Assembly (NCBI GenBank): GCA_035308525.1 | Contig: DATGGM010000085.1 | Location: forward strand, 1 to 64,000 | DNA length: 64,000 nt | Direction: 5' to 3' | DNA from: Bog-159 sp035308525 | Lineage (GTDB): Bacteria > Acidobacteriota > Terriglobia > Bryobacterales > Bryobacteraceae | Notes under the pieces: generated by a model | The model's database searches: none | What the model was told of the DNA's origin: nothing | What the model saw: the letters and a program-made list of their open reading frames with translations, nothing else | Program-made: the position numbers and the translations under genes | Part shown: positions 45,081 to 53,764 of the stretch, one piece after another | Layout of the letters: the number at the start of each line of letters is the position of its first letter | Numbering within the stretch: position 1 is the first letter of the stretch

Positions 45081-47033
45081 CTAATCTTCGTGGGCGCTTA
45101 GCTTGGCGATCACCGACAGGTCCTCCAGGGTGGTGGTGTCTCCTTTGACTTCTCCGCCGGCGGCGATTTCCTTAAGCAGGCGGCGCATGATTTTGCCGCT
45201 GCGGGTTTTGGGCAGCGCGTCACTGAAACGGATGTCATCGGGTTTGGCCAGCGAACCGATTTCCTTGGCGACCCACTGCCGCAATTCTTCTTTCAACTCA
45301 TGGCTGGGGGCGTGCCCGGTTTTCAGCGTGACGAATGCGGCGATGGCCTGCCCTTTGAGATCGTCCATCCTGGCGACGACCGCGGCCTCCGCGACCTTGT
45401 GGTGCGCGACCAGGGCGGACTCCACTTCCATGGTGCTCAGCCGGTGTCCGGACACGTTGATCACGTCGTCGATGCGGCCCATGATCCAGAAGTAGCCGTC
45501 GGCATCCTTGCGCGCGCCGTCGCCGGTGAAATACATGCCGGGTATCTGCGACCAATACTGATCCTGGTAGCGCTGGGGATCTCCATAAATGGTGCGCAGC
45601 ATGGCAGGCCACGGCTGTTTAATCACCAGGAAACCACCGCCGCCGGGCGGCACGGGCTGGCCCTCGCGCGTGACGACGTCGGCGATGACTCCGGGGAAGG
45701 GGCGGGTCGCCGAACCCGGCTTGGCGGGCGTGGCTCCGGGCAGGGGCGTGATCATGATCATGCCGGTTTCGGTCTGCCACCAGGTGTCCACAATGGGGCA
45801 GCGGTGGTGGCCGATGTGCTCGCGGTACCAGATCCAGGCTTCCGGATTGATGGGCTCGCCGACAGTGCCCAGCAGGCGCAGGGTCCGCATGGCGTGCTTG
45901 CCGGGCCACTCGTTGCCGAATCGCATGAAGGCGCGGATGGCAGTGGGAGCAGTGTAGAAGATATTGACCTTGTGCCGGTCGATGATGCTCCAGAAACGAT
46001 CCGGTTCGGGGAAGTTGGGAGCCCCCTCGTACATCAGGCTGGTGGCGCCGTTTTGCAGGGGTCCGTAGACGATGTAGCTGTGGCCGGTCACCCAGCCGAT
46101 GTCGGCGGTGCACCAGTAGATGTCGTTGTCTTTCAGATCGAATACCCATTTGGTGGTCAGATAGGTGCCTACCGAATAGCCGCCGGTGGTGTGCAGGATG
46201 CCTTTGGGCTTTCCGGTGGTGCCGGAGGTGTAGAGAAGGTATAGCGGATGCTCGGCGTCCAACGGCTCGGCCGGGCAATCGTCGGACGCCCCGGCCATCA
46301 ATTCGTGCCACCAGTGATCGCGGCCCTTGAGCATGGTTTGCGGCGTGCCGGTGCGCCTGAAGACCACCACGTTGCGGACCGACGGGCAGGATAATACCGC
46401 TTCATCCACCGCGGGCTTCAACTTCACTTCGGCGCCGCGCCGGTAGGAACCATCCTGGGTGACGACCAGTGACGCTTGCGAGTCCGTAATGCGATCCACC
46501 AGCGCATTGGAAGAAAAGCCGCCGAAGATGATGGTGTGGGGCGCGCCGATACGGGCGCAGGCCAGCATGGCGATGGGCAGGGCGGGGCACATGCCCATGT
46601 AGATGGCCACGCGGTCGCCTTTCTGGACGCCCAGGGATTTGAGGACGTTCGCGAATTTCGAGACTTCCGTCAGCAATTGCTGGTAGGTCAGGGTCTGCAC
46701 CTCGCCGGGCTCGCCCTCCCAGATCAGGGCTGCCTTGTTGCGCCGCCAGGTGGCCACATGGCGGTCCAGGCAGTTGTAGGAGAGATTGATCTGGCCGCCC
46801 GAGAACCATTTGGCCCACGGACAATTCCACTCCAGCACCTGATCCCAAGGCTTGAACCAATGCAGCTCGGAAGCGATGGCCGCCCAGAACCGTTGGGGAT
46901 CCTGCTCCGCCTCCTGGTAGAGGCGCTCATATTCCGCCAGGCTGGGGACATGGGCCTGCGCGCTGAAGTCCGCGGAAGGCTGGAAGACGCGCGTTTCGGT
47001 AAGCACAGAATCGATGTTGGTTTGGGACGACAT
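45081..47033 (-). CDS. acs: Acetyl-CoA synthetase (AMP-forming)
   Basis: 650 residues, the full family length. It converts acetate, ATP and CoA to acetyl-CoA through acetyl-AMP. Motifs are the P-loop YTSGTTGKPKG, IYWCTADIGWVTGHSYIVYGP, DTWWQTETG, YFTGDGARKDADGYFWIMGR and the C-terminal PKTRSGKIMRR, whose last lysine is the catalytic residue controlled by acetylation in other bacteria. AAAGGA precedes ATG 47033. It is first in an acs-dctA operon, divergent from thiD across 74 bp. No acetyltransferase or deacetylase gene is nearby. Confidence 0.95.
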   Translation of the reverse strand: MSSQTNIDSVLTETRVFQPSADFSAQAHVPSLAEYERLYQEAEQDPQRFWAAIASELHWFKPWDQVLEWNCPWAKWFSGGQINLSYNCLDRHVATWRRNKAALIWEGEPGEVQTLTYQQLLTEVSKFANVLKSLGVQKGDRVAIYMGMCPALPIAMLACARIGAPHTIIFGGFSSNALVDRITDSQASLVVTQDGSYRRGAEVKLKPAVDEAVLSCPSVRNVVVFRRTGTPQTMLKGRDHWWHELMAGASDDCPAEPLDAEHPLYLLYTSGTTGKPKGILHTTGGYSVGTYLTTKWVFDLKDNDIYWCTADIGWVTGHSYIVYGPLQNGATSLMYEGAPNFPEPDRFWSIIDRHKVNIFYTAPTAIRAFMRFGNEWPGKHAMRTLRLLGTVGEPINPEAWIWYREHIGHHRCPIVDTWWQTETGMIMITPLPGATPAKPGSATRPFPGVIADVVTREGQPVPPGGGGFLVIKQPWPAMLRTIYGDPQRYQDQYWSQIPGMYFTGDGARKDADGYFWIMGRIDDVINVSGHRLSTMEVESALVAHHKVAEAAVVARMDDLKGQAIAAFVTLKTGHAPSHELKEELRQWVAKEIGSLAKPDDIRFSDALPKTRSGKIMRRLLKEIAAGGEVKGDTTTLEDLSVIAKLSAHED

Positions 47034-47107
47034 GCGTGGTCCTTTCTCTGCGAAGATACCAAAATGCCAACCGGTTGAGCGCCGGGACTGCTAGACTATT
47101 GGCTGCA

Positions 47108-47908
47108 ATGGTGCCAGTGGCGCTAACCATCGCCGGCTCCGACCCTATCGGCGGCGCCGGTATTCAGGCGGACCTCAAGACCTTTCACCAGTTCGGGGTG
47201 TATGGCGAAGCGGTGATCACGCTGCTGACCGTACAGAACACCGTGCGGGTGGAGCGCGTGGATTGCGTGCCCGCCGCACTGGTGCTGGCGCAGTTGCGGG
47301 CCGTGCTGGAAGATATTCCGCCGCAGGCCGCCAAAACCGGCGCGCTCGGCAATCTCGAGATTGTGGAAGGCATTGCGGCCGCCGCCGCCGAGTTCCGGTT
47401 TCCGCTGGTAGTCGATCCGGTGATGATCAGCAAGCACGGGCAGCCATTGATCTCGCCCGAGGCAGTCGCCGCGGTGCGGGAGCAACTGCTGCCGCGCGCC
47501 GCACTGATTTGCCCGAACCTGCATGAGGCCGAGGAGTTGACCGGCATATCGGTCCGCAGCATCGAGGACATGCGGGCGGCCGCCAAGCGGCTTTGCGAGA
47601 TGGGCGCCAAAGCCGCGCTAGTGAAAGGCGGCCACCTGGAGAGCAGCGCAGTGGACGTGTTCTGCGACGGCCAGGAGTGTCGCGAGTTCGCGGCGCCGCA
47701 TCTCGAGACGCAGCACACGCATGGAACCGGCTGCACCTTGTCGGCGGGCATCGCGGCGGAACTGGCGCGCGGCGCAACCATGCATGAGGCTATCGCGCGC
47801 GCCAAGAATTATGTCACGCAGGCCATACGTTCCAACCCGGGGCTGGGACATGGCGCCGGCCCATTGAATCATCACGCGGCGATTGGATTGAAAACGGGAG
47901 CCAAATGA
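47108..47908 (+). CDS. thiD: Hydroxymethylpyrimidine/phosphomethylpyrimidine kinase
   Basis: 266 residues, ribokinase fold. It makes HMP-pyrophosphate for thiamine synthesis in two ATP-dependent steps. Signatures are VALTIAGSDPIGGAGIQADLK at the N-terminus, DPVMISKHGQPLI, CPNLHEAEEL and the anion-hole/catalytic loop HTHGTGCTLSAGIAAEL. ATG 47108 gives the normal family N-terminus; the longer open frame is non-homologous. Its stop overlaps the start of the next small gene (ATGA). No TPP riboswitch or other thiamine gene is visible nearby. Confidence 0.93.
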   Translation: MVPVALTIAGSDPIGGAGIQADLKTFHQFGVYGEAVITLLTVQNTVRVERVDCVPAALVLAQLRAVLEDIPPQAAKTGALGNLEIVEGIAAAAAEFRFPLVVDPVMISKHGQPLISPEAVAAVREQLLPRAALICPNLHEAEELTGISVRSIEDMRAAAKRLCEMGAKAALVKGGHLESSAVDVFCDGQECREFAAPHLETQHTHGTGCTLSAGIAAELARGATMHEAIARAKNYVTQAIRSNPGLGHGAGPLNHHAAIGLKTGAK

Positions 47909-48138
47909 AGTTCGCCGATCTTCTGATTGCTTCCATCAAACGCTCCGAGATTCCCCTGCGCTTCGAGCCGGGCGCGGAGGAAGCGGTGGCGCAGCCGGTC
48001 ACGGAATTACTACGCGCGTGGCTGGAAGCGCACTGCCCATCCGAGCCTGGCTCCGATTTCGATTACGGCCAGCAGGCCCTCATAGCGCAGCTTCTCGACG
48101 AGATCAACGGCGCGAGAGACGTGCCCGGTGAATCGTAG
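47905..48138 (+). CDS. Small acidic protein of unknown function, coupled to thiD
   Basis: 77 residues (MKFADLLIASIKRSEIPLRF...), predicted mainly helical and acidic, with no signal peptide, membrane segment or metal motif. I do not recognise the family. It is supported as a gene by its 4-bp ATGA overlap with thiD, its uninterrupted frame and its protein-like composition. Confidence 0.6.
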   Translation: MKFADLLIASIKRSEIPLRFEPGAEEAVAQPVTELLRAWLEAHCPSEPGSDFDYGQQALIAQLLDEINGARDVPGES

Positions 48139-48194
48139 GGTTGAGAATCCTTTTCGTACCGTTTGAGCGTGCACGGGTGTATAACAGTAGCTCT

Positions 48195-49931
48195 ATGCGC
48201 GCTCTCCTCATTCTGCTGCTGGCGCTGGCGCCGCTTTCTGCTCAGAAGCGTGTGCCGCCCAAGCGATCGTCGCAAATCCAGGATGGCTTCGGCATCAATT
48301 CGGACCTGCCACGCGACCCGTACCTGCCGTGGGACCGCCACTGGTGGACGCGCATGTTCGACGCCGGCGTGAGCTGGATCCGCATCGGCCAATACGAGAA
48401 CACGTCCGACTATACGAGTTGGGACTGGATCGAGCAAAAGCGCGGCGTGCTGGCGATTCCGCCCGGGCTGGACGATTACGTAAATTCGCTGGTGGACAAC
48501 GGCGTCAAAGTGCAGGTGCAACTGCTTTACGGGAACCCCATGTACACGTCGCCTGCCGGCAAGTTGCCCGACGCGATTGTGCCGGAGCCGGGCGGCTTTC
48601 ACAATCCGGACCGCAGCCTCTTTTCCGCGTACTGGCCGCCGAAAACGCCGGAGCAGATTGCCGCGTTCATCAAGTACACGCAGTTCATGGTCGCGCATTT
48701 CCGCGGGCGCATCAAATATTACGCGCTGTGGAACGAGCAGGACATCGATTACTGGAACCCGCAGCCCGATGCCGAGGATTACGGGCGGCTGCTGAAGGCG
48801 TTCATACCGGCTGTGCACGGCGCCGATCCGGAGGCCAAGGTGATTTACGGCGGCCAGGCGGATCCGACACGCGAGTTCGCGCGCCGCGCACTGGATGCGT
48901 GCGGCTGCGCGGCCGGTATCGACGTGTTCGCGTACCACACGTATCCGGGTTACGGGCGCAACCTGAATCCGGAGACCATGGATAACGGCGCATACGGAGT
49001 AGAGTCGCCCGCCAAGCTCCGCGAGCTGGTGCGCGCCTACCCGGGTATCCGCAAAGACATACCGTTTTGGGACGACGAGTTCAATTCCATCCCCTCATGG
49101 ACGGGATCGGACGAAACCGTGCAGGCGAAATACATCCCGCGCGGACTGCTCTACAACTGGGCGCAAGGCGTGCGCACGTTTGTGTGGCTGCTGGCGGCCG
49201 GCGCCGATGGCAACGAGTATGACGATTTCGGTATGATTCACGGCCTGCGCTATCTGCCGGACGATTTCACGCCGCGCCCGGTTTACTTTGCTTTGCAGAA
49301 TACCAACGCACTGTTCGCGGACACGCGCCTCGACCCGTCGATTAAGATCATTCCGGGAGAGGTGCCCGCGCTGCACGACCAGGCCGAGCCTTTCCTGGCT
49401 TATGGGTTTCGCAGCAAGACGGGCAAGCCGATCGTGGCCTATTGGCTGGCGGCACACAGCAATCCGCGCAATGTATTTCCGTCGATTCAAGCCGACCTGA
49501 CCATCTCGAACAGCGGCATACGGCGTCCGATCATCATCGACGTGGTGTCGGGCGCCGTCGAACCCGTGCTCCACAAGGCGGTGGCCAGCGACGTGTTTCC
49601 CAACCTGCCGGTACGCGATAGCGTGATGGCTGTCACGGATGAGGATTATTTCGATTGGCCGGTGCTGCCGGAGACACCCAGCTCGCTTACGGCGAGCGTG
49701 GACGGTAATGCCCCGCGGCTGCGATGGCAGGTGCCCAGCGATGCAGTCAGCACTATTATCGAGCGCCGCTCGGGCGATGCCGGATCGTGGTCGCGCGTGG
49801 CCACTCAGCCGGCGCCGCAGGCGGAGTATGCCGATGCCGGCGCGCCTGCCGGGGTAGTCTGTTATCGCGTGCGGGCGTCGAACCGGAATGGGGAATCGGC
49901 GTACTCGAATGTCGCGCGGGTGCGGCGGTAG
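48195..49931 (+). CDS. Exported clan-A glycoside hydrolase (GH39-like) with C-terminal fibronectin type III domain
   Basis: 578 residues from ATG 48195: a signal peptide (MRALLILLLALAPLSAQ), a TIM-barrel hydrolase (about 30-350) and a C-terminal Fn3-like domain (about 495-575; TPSSLTASVDGNAPRLRWQV, ADAGAPAGVVCYRVRASNRNG). The retaining pair is probably E181 (YYALWNEQDIDYW) as acid/base and E295 (IPFWDDEFNS) as nucleophile. The layout resembles GH39 and related beta-xylosidase or beta-glycosidase families, but I cannot assign family or substrate. The longer frame from 48141 lacks a good leader. It ends 4 bp from the convergent metal-binding protein gene. Confidence 0.8.
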   Translation: MRALLILLLALAPLSAQKRVPPKRSSQIQDGFGINSDLPRDPYLPWDRHWWTRMFDAGVSWIRIGQYENTSDYTSWDWIEQKRGVLAIPPGLDDYVNSLVDNGVKVQVQLLYGNPMYTSPAGKLPDAIVPEPGGFHNPDRSLFSAYWPPKTPEQIAAFIKYTQFMVAHFRGRIKYYALWNEQDIDYWNPQPDAEDYGRLLKAFIPAVHGADPEAKVIYGGQADPTREFARRALDACGCAAGIDVFAYHTYPGYGRNLNPETMDNGAYGVESPAKLRELVRAYPGIRKDIPFWDDEFNSIPSWTGSDETVQAKYIPRGLLYNWAQGVRTFVWLLAAGADGNEYDDFGMIHGLRYLPDDFTPRPVYFALQNTNALFADTRLDPSIKIIPGEVPALHDQAEPFLAYGFRSKTGKPIVAYWLAAHSNPRNVFPSIQADLTISNSGIRRPIIIDVVSGAVEPVLHKAVASDVFPNLPVRDSVMAVTDEDYFDWPVLPETPSSLTASVDGNAPRLRWQVPSDAVSTIIERRSGDAGSWSRVATQPAPQAEYADAGAPAGVVCYRVRASNRNGESAYSNVARVRR

Positions 49932-49935
49932 GAAG

Positions 49936-50784
49936 TTAACGTAGCGCCGTGACGGGAATCGTGAATGCCACGGTGTTAACGACCCCTTTGCGCTGGAACT
50001 GGATCCACACCTTATAAGTTGCTTCGCGCGGGAAGAAGATATTGAACTGCATGTCCGGCCCGCCGCCGGCGATGAAGGGGTGCTCGTGGATGGTATCCAC
50101 CAGGTCGTTACTGACCGCGAGTAAGTGGGCCCATGCGCCGATATACTGCTCCAGGCCGCCGGCCGGCGTGAGATGCACGAACAGCATGGTCTTCTTGCCG
50201 GCCAGCGGCTCGGGTGGATCGAGCTTCAACTCGGCCGTGAGGTTCTCGCCGTGCTTGGGCGCCAGGTCCGGCGCCAGATGCGGAATCCCAGCTTCGAGCG
50301 GCATCGTGTAACCGGCCGTGGTGATGGTCTTGGGCACGAGCTGCGGCGTGCCGCCCGTGGGAAAGAAATCCGCGAGCAGACGGTACGTGCCGGGTTTGGG
50401 CAGCGAGGTTTGCAGGCGGAACGCGGCACCATCGAAATCCGGATGCAAGTGCGCGAAGTATTCGAGATCCTGGCTGACGATGAATAAATGAAACAGCTTC
50501 TCGTGCACGATTTCGAAGCGCGTGACCGGGGCGCCGGTTTGCGGATCGGCTACCCGGAAGTCCAGCACGATGGGGCGCGCGCTGGGAATCCGGGGCGGTT
50601 CGACCCGCAATTGGACCGGATATTCGACCGGTTCGGGCAAATTGGCGACCAGGGTCATGCCGCAGCGCGGACATTTGCCGGGCGTGGCGGAACGCACGTC
50701 GCGATCCATGGGACAGATGAACTCGATGGCCTGCTGGGCACACAGGAATGCGGCCGCGAACACGCAAAGAATCAGGCGGCGCAC
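49936..50784 (-). CDS. Exported protein with heavy-metal-binding motif and YtkA-like beta domain
   Basis: About 282 residues from GTG 50784, which follows the SDR stop by 2 bp and has GGAAGG at ideal spacing. The signal peptide is VRRLILCVFAAAFLCAQQ. A heavy-metal-binding domain follows (FICPMDRDVRSATPGKCPRCGMTLV), with the C-P-M and C-P-x-C-G-M ligands typical of copper-binding modules in efflux proteins. The remaining ~230 residues form two beta-rich parts; IVSQDLEYFAHLHPDFDG and HLTPAGGLEQYIGAWAHLLAVS are His-rich and fit YtkA-like/cupredoxin-type domains. It may bind or sense copper in the periplasm. It is last in the M50-SDR-metal-protein operon. Confidence 0.78.
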   Translation of the reverse strand: MRRLILCVFAAAFLCAQQAIEFICPMDRDVRSATPGKCPRCGMTLVANLPEPVEYPVQLRVEPPRIPSARPIVLDFRVADPQTGAPVTRFEIVHEKLFHLFIVSQDLEYFAHLHPDFDGAAFRLQTSLPKPGTYRLLADFFPTGGTPQLVPKTITTAGYTMPLEAGIPHLAPDLAPKHGENLTAELKLDPPEPLAGKKTMLFVHLTPAGGLEQYIGAWAHLLAVSNDLVDTIHEHPFIAGGGPDMQFNIFFPREATYKVWIQFQRKGVVNTVAFTIPVTALR

Positions 50785-50786
50785 GT

Positions 50787-51563
50787 TCAGCCTTCCGGCT
50801 CGAACGGCCAGACGGAGGTGGTGGTGTAGCCGCCATCCACCGAGATGATCTGGCCGGTGATGTAGTCCGCGCCCGAACCGGCGAGGAAGACGGCGAGCGG
50901 CGCGACGTCTCCGGGCGTGCCCAGCCGCGGATTGGCTTGTGCGCCTTTCAGCCATTCATGCATGCGCGGGGGCTCCCACATGCGCCGGTTGAGATCGGTG
51001 AGGATAAAGCCGGGCGCGATGCAATTCACCTGGATGTTGTAGCGCCCCCATTCGGCTGCCAGCGACTTGGTGAGCTGGCCGAGCGCGCCCTTGGTCATGG
51101 CGTATATCGAGGCATACGGCAGGCCTAGGAGCGACATCAGGCTGCCGATCATGATGACTTTGCCGCCGGGGCCCCGGGCGATCATGCGCGCGCCGATCCG
51201 CTGCGTCAACTCCACGATGCCATGCAGGTTCGTGCGCATGATGTGCTCGTATTCCGCGGCAGTGTATTGATGGAAGCTCTTACGGATATTGGTGCCGGTG
51301 ACGTTTACGAGAATATCGGGTGTCTCGATGGTTTCGAGCGCCTCCCGGATGGACTCGGTATCGGACAAATCCATGCGCAGGGCGCTCGCGCGGTAACCCT
51401 TGCCGCGGTGGGCTTGCGCATGTTCCATCAGCTTGTCGATGGATCGCGCCGCGAGGATCGTGCCGGCGCCGGCCTCGGCCAGGTGCTGCGCGATAGCCAG
51501 TCCGATGCCGCGGCTGGCGCCCGCCACCAGCGCGGTCTTGCCGTTCAGCGAGAAGGGATTCAT
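50787..51563 (-). CDS. Short-chain dehydrogenase/reductase (gluconate 5-dehydrogenase / KduD-like)
   Basis: A 258-residue cytoplasmic NAD(P)-dependent oxidoreductase. The Rossmann motif is TALVAGASRGIGLAIA, the structural motif NVTGT (where NAG is usual), and the catalytic Ser and Y-x-x-x-K lie in IGSLMSLLGLPYASIYAMTKGAL. The C-terminal segment GSGADYITGQIISVDGGY is typical. Closest functional groups appear to be gluconate 5-dehydrogenase and 2-deoxy-gluconate 3-dehydrogenase, which would suit the sugar-acid dehydratase encoded nearby at 52285. ATG 51563 begins the family N-terminus (MNPFSLNGKTALV). Gaps of 4 and 2 bp tie it to its operon neighbours. Confidence 0.87.
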   Translation of the reverse strand: MNPFSLNGKTALVAGASRGIGLAIAQHLAEAGAGTILAARSIDKLMEHAQAHRGKGYRASALRMDLSDTESIREALETIETPDILVNVTGTNIRKSFHQYTAAEYEHIMRTNLHGIVELTQRIGARMIARGPGGKVIMIGSLMSLLGLPYASIYAMTKGALGQLTKSLAAEWGRYNIQVNCIAPGFILTDLNRRMWEPPRMHEWLKGAQANPRLGTPGDVAPLAVFLAGSGADYITGQIISVDGGYTTTSVWPFEPEG

Positions 51564-51567
51564 GGTC

Positions 51568-52185
51568 TTATCGGAACAAACCGAAAATCTGCTCGGTGCC
51601 CGCGTAGCTCCACTGCGCCATCCAGCGGCCCAGGTTCGAGACGGAGACCACCACGACGAGCAGCAGGAATCCAGCGCGGGCCAGTTCATTGTAGACGGCC
51701 ACCGGGACGCGCGCCGCCAGAAGCAGCTTTGAGCCATCCAGCGGCGGCACCGGCAGCATATTGAAAATGGCCAGGTACAGGCTGAGATTGACACCGTGCG
51801 CGGCGAATTGCGCCAATGCCGGCGAGAAGGTGACGGTGGCGCGCGCCACAGCGGCCAGGATGACCGCGAACACCACGTTGCTGGCCGGGCCGGCCATGGC
51901 CACCAGTGCCAGCCCGTTTAATCCTCCGCGCAGCTTGGCCGGATTTGTGTAGACTGGTTTGCCCCAGCCGATGAATCCGCCGCTGAACAGAGATGTCAGC
52001 AGCGGAAGAATCGTGGTGCCCAGCCAGTCCACGTGCGCCAGGGGGTTCAGGGTCAAGCGGCCCTGCAGGCGCGGCGTATCGTCACCCAGGCGGGTGGCCA
52101 CCCAGGCGTGCGCGAATTCGTGGGGCGTGGTGAGCAACCACAGTAACGCGACGTTGAGAAGCGCGGTGGTGAAGTCCAGATGCAT
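51568..52185 (-). CDS. Site-2 protease family (M50) membrane metalloprotease
   Basis: A 205-residue protein with about five hydrophobic segments. Zinc ligands are H22 and H26 in PHEFAHAW (HExxH) and D150 in FNMLPVPPLDGSKL, both within membrane segments, as in the small YwhC/Rv-type M50B proteases without PDZ domain. It should cut membrane-embedded substrates; none is identifiable here. It is first in the operon with the SDR and metal-binding genes and divergent from the dehydratase gene. Confidence 0.9.
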   Translation of the reverse strand: MHLDFTTALLNVALLWLLTTPHEFAHAWVATRLGDDTPRLQGRLTLNPLAHVDWLGTTILPLLTSLFSGGFIGWGKPVYTNPAKLRGGLNGLALVAMAGPASNVVFAVILAAVARATVTFSPALAQFAAHGVNLSLYLAIFNMLPVPPLDGSKLLLAARVPVAVYNELARAGFLLLVVVVSVSNLGRWMAQWSYAGTEQIFGLFR

Positions 52186-52284
52186 GGGGGTTCAGCGGCG
52201 TTTTGCGATGGCGGCCCACAGAATGAGCAGAACCAGGACAGTCGCAAACGCGATTACCGCAAGTAAGCTGATACCTTCTATTGT

Positions 52285-53424
52285 ATGCGCATAACGGCCG
52301 TCGAAACCATCCACCTGCGGCGCGGCATCACGGTGAATTGGGGCCCCATTCAATGGCTGTGGGTCCGCATCCACACCGATAGCGGCCTGGTCGGGTTGGG
52401 CGAGACGTATCCGCATCCGGAAGCCGAGAAGGCGGTGGTCGAGCATTTGCTGGCGCCTGTGCTGCTGGGGCGCGACCCATCGCAGATCGACCGGTTGTGG
52501 GCGGACATGCTGCAGGCGGTGGCGTTCTGCGGCTGGGCGGGGGCGGAGATGCGGGCCATCAGCGCGGTGGATATCGCGCTCTGGGACCTGGCCGGCAAGA
52601 GCGCCAACGTGCCCATCTACCAGTTACTGGGCGGCGCGTCGCGCGCCTCGATTCGCACATACAACACGTGCTACGACCACATCGATTTCCTGACGGAGCC
52701 GGTGCGGCTGGCGAACGAACTGGCGAAATCGGGCGTGCACGCCATGAAAATCTGGCCGTTCGATCCGATTGCCAAGGAGACCGGAGGCCAATTCATCACG
52801 GCGGACCAGATGCGCCGGGGGATCGAGCCGCTGCGGTTGATCCGCGAGGAGTTCGGCGATTCCATGGATGTGGCCATGGAGTTTCACGGCTACTGGAATC
52901 TGCCGTGCGCCATACGCATCGCGCAGGCGCTGGAACCATACGCGCCCCTGTGGCTGGAAGAGATGCTGCCGCAGGACAATGCCGCGGCATACCGCGAACT
53001 GGCGGCAGCCACACGCCTGCAGTTGTGTATCAGCGAGCGGCTGATGACCCGCTTCGGATTTCGCGAGCTGATCGAGAACCGCGCCGCCCGCATCATCATG
53101 CCGGATATCTGCTGGTGCGGCGGCATCTCGGAGGCGAAGAAAATCGCTACCATGGCGGAGACTTACTATCTGCCTGTGGCGCCGCATAATTGCGGCGGGC
53201 CGGTGCTGCACGCCGGTTCGCTGCACCTGGCGGCGAACCTGACTAACTTATATATCCTGGAGAGCGTGCGCCGGCACTATCTGGACGAGTATCGTGGAAT
53301 TGTGACCCGGACGCAGGCGCCGGAGAATGGTGAATTCGGGCTGCCGCCGGGGCCGGGGTTGGGTGTGGAGCTGTGCCCGGAGGTATTGGCGCGCGAGGAT
53401 GTGCGCGTGGAGCGGTTCGATTAA
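52285..53424 (+). CDS. Enolase-superfamily sugar-acid dehydratase (mandelate racemase / D-galactonate dehydratase type)
   Basis: 379 residues. The N-terminal capping domain (MRITAVETIHLRRG; VGLGETYPHPEAEKAVVEHL) is followed by a TIM barrel with metal ligands E199 (with H201; VAMEFHGYW), E225 (LWLEEMLP) and E251 (CISERLMTRFGF), and general-base H301 (VAPHNCGGP). The E-F-H arrangement on the third strand parallels D-galactonate dehydratase, so syn-dehydration of an aldonic acid to a 2-keto-3-deoxy product is likely, but the exact sugar acid is open. It is divergent from the M50-SDR operon. Confidence 0.88.
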   Translation: MRITAVETIHLRRGITVNWGPIQWLWVRIHTDSGLVGLGETYPHPEAEKAVVEHLLAPVLLGRDPSQIDRLWADMLQAVAFCGWAGAEMRAISAVDIALWDLAGKSANVPIYQLLGGASRASIRTYNTCYDHIDFLTEPVRLANELAKSGVHAMKIWPFDPIAKETGGQFITADQMRRGIEPLRLIREEFGDSMDVAMEFHGYWNLPCAIRIAQALEPYAPLWLEEMLPQDNAAAYRELAAATRLQLCISERLMTRFGFRELIENRAARIIMPDICWCGGISEAKKIATMAETYYLPVAPHNCGGPVLHAGSLHLAANLTNLYILESVRRHYLDEYRGIVTRTQAPENGEFGLPPGPGLGVELCPEVLAREDVRVERFD

Positions 53425-53764
53425 GGAAATTTGTGGATCGGCGCCGGCGGCTCCAAGATGGCCGGCCACCCTGGATACCTTTCGAACTTTTCTCGCCAGT
53501 GAGCTTATGGACCGAGACCGTTTCGAACCGGGCAAGCTCCCAGATCTAAAGACTTCAATCCCGCGCCGAATGCATTCATCCTCTTGGCCACACGGTGGGT
53601 CGGTTCCTGCGGCGGATCGCCACGTCCGAAACCAAGCCATCAATTGCGTGATTTCACCCAGCTCGGCGCTGCGTGGGTAGCGCCACTGCGCCCTTTCGCG
53701 CGCAAGAAACAGGGTAATGCACTGCGAACGTCTTAAACAAAGCACTTAGCTTTGGGCCATCGGA
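53425..53764. other. 340-bp gap before the electron-transfer operon
   Basis: No gene is recognisable here. Frames on both strands have composition unlike protein and no domain motif; base composition is less GC-rich at its right end. A small hairpin, CAAAGC-ACTTA-GCTTTG, lies at 53738-53754. The region should contain the promoter of the downstream operon, but I cannot pick one with confidence. Confidence 0.5.

Noticed and set aside
52192..52284. Possible single-span membrane microprotein on the minus strand (ending LLILWAAIAKRR)
   Set aside because: The hydrophobic stretch is real, but no ATG, GTG or TTG precedes it within the gap, and upstream codons overlap the dehydratase start.
53248..53745. 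165-residue minus-strand open frame across the gap before the redox operon
   Set aside because: It has no recognisable domain, unusual composition, and its end is antisense to the dehydratase gene.
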